Source: Treponema sp. (lineage in GTDB: Bacteria; Spirochaetota; Spirochaetia; Treponematales; Breznakiellaceae). From it: a stretch of DNA of 5,939 nucleotides. The translations under genes and the position numbers were made by a program. Below, in pieces: positions 5,585 to 5,939 of the stretch. Each line of letters opens with the position of its first letter. Positions within the stretch are counted from its first letter, which is position 1. Location: contig WQRT01000135.1 in NCBI GenBank assembly GCA_009786625.1, positions 1-5,939 of the forward strand, written 5' to 3'. Under the pieces are notes generated by a model, which saw only the letters and a program-made list of their open reading frames with translations, was not told the origin of the DNA and made no database searches.

Positions 5585-5620
5585 AGTTTGTCAATAACGT
5601 GGACACATTACAGACAAACT
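5585..5620. repeat. Inverted repeat between the terminator and the chemoreceptor gene
   Basis: AGTTTGTC (5585-5592) and GACAAACT (5613-5620) are perfect 8-bp arms around 20 bases that include GTGGACAC. It lies in the 3' untranslated region of the chemoreceptor transcript, 20 bases after its stop. It could be an RNA stem, a protein site, or the worn ends of a small mobile element; nothing here decides between these. Confidence 0.3.
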
Positions 5621-5639
5621 ACATTATAAATAAATGCTT

Positions 5640-5939
5640 TTACGCTACTTTAAACCGTGACACTTCGCTTATCAAAGTGCTGATTCCCTCGCGGTTCTTA
5701 CCGCTTATTTCATTAACATGGTGAACGGCAATATTAATTTGATCCGCGCCTGTCGCCATTTCGTTCATACCGGATTCGATCTCCTGCGTCGCTTTCTCAA
5801 GATTTTCACTTTCACGAATTACTTCCTTCGCGTTTTGAAGCATTTCTTCGGATCTGTTTCTTACCTGGCATGTAATGTCGTTTACTTTACCGACGCCTTC
5901 AAGAATTTGCTTGCTGCCGATACCCTGCTCTTCCATCGC
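5640..5939 (-). CDS. Methyl-accepting chemotaxis protein, C-terminal end only
   Basis: The last 99 residues of a chemoreceptor are visible; the sensor, membrane segments, HAMP domain and the kinase-contacting hairpin tip lie beyond the right edge. The fragment starts AMEEQGIGSKQILEGV, the conserved region after the hairpin tip where the returning helix begins, and continues as an uninterrupted coiled-coil helix with the methylation-type segment NLEKATQEIESGMNEMATGA (Gln/Glu pairs). It ends in SEVSRFKVA and has no C-terminal pentapeptide for tethering CheR/CheB. The frame is open to base 5939, so the Met at 5936 is internal and not the start. The sequence looks very like Treponema receptors from memory. 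It signals through CheA/CheW to the flagella; the ligand is unknown. An intrinsic terminator follows the gene. Confidence 0.93.
   Translation of the reverse strand, partial: AMEEQGIGSKQILEGVGKVNDITCQVRNRSEEMLQNAKEVIRESENLEKATQEIESGMNEMATGADQINIAVHHVNEISGKNREGISTLISEVSRFKVA

Overview
The window most resembles a treponeme-like spirochaete chromosome of moderate, mixed GC. The strongest hint is the chemoreceptor tail at the right edge, whose sequence looks like Treponema methyl-accepting chemotaxis proteins from memory. An Rpn-family nuclease, a secreted caspase-like protein and a ThuA/Gfo pair would also fit a gut or host-associated spirochaete. The genus is an inference, not proven here.

Layout: positions 1-485 (minus) hold the N-terminal two thirds or less of an exported caspase-fold (C14) protein. 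Its promoter lies in a 167-bp divergent spacer that also carries a perfect 7-bp-arm palindrome. Positions 653-1525 (plus) encode a complete Rpn-family PD-(D/E)XK nuclease. Inside it, an in-frame ATG at 1328 follows a consensus Shine-Dalgarno and could express a separate 65-residue C-terminal protein. The convergent spacer (1526-1669) is largely an imperfect inverted repeat built of CCTTNG-type units. Positions 1670-2788 (minus) encode a stand-alone RlmK-type 23S rRNA methyltransferase interrupted in frame by a 9-bp minisatellite (2045-2125).

A 57-bp divergent spacer with overlapping back-to-back -10 boxes separates that gene from a tight plus-strand operon of three genes: a Gfo/Idh/MocA dehydrogenase (2846-3934), a ThuA-like protein (3935-4660) and a COG0731-like radical SAM protein (4666-5487). 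The first two genes form a ThuB/ThuA-like pair, probably for oxidative remodelling of a sugar or glycoside. The radical SAM partner has no obvious place in that route. The final spacer (5488-5639) holds two inverted repeats and a good intrinsic terminator serving the minus-strand chemoreceptor gene that enters from the right edge.

The most notable points are the gene-within-gene signal in the Rpn nuclease, matching the RpnL/RpnS arrangement known from other bacteria, and the coding minisatellite in the rRNA methyltransferase. I saw no tRNA, rRNA, CRISPR array or intact insertion sequence.
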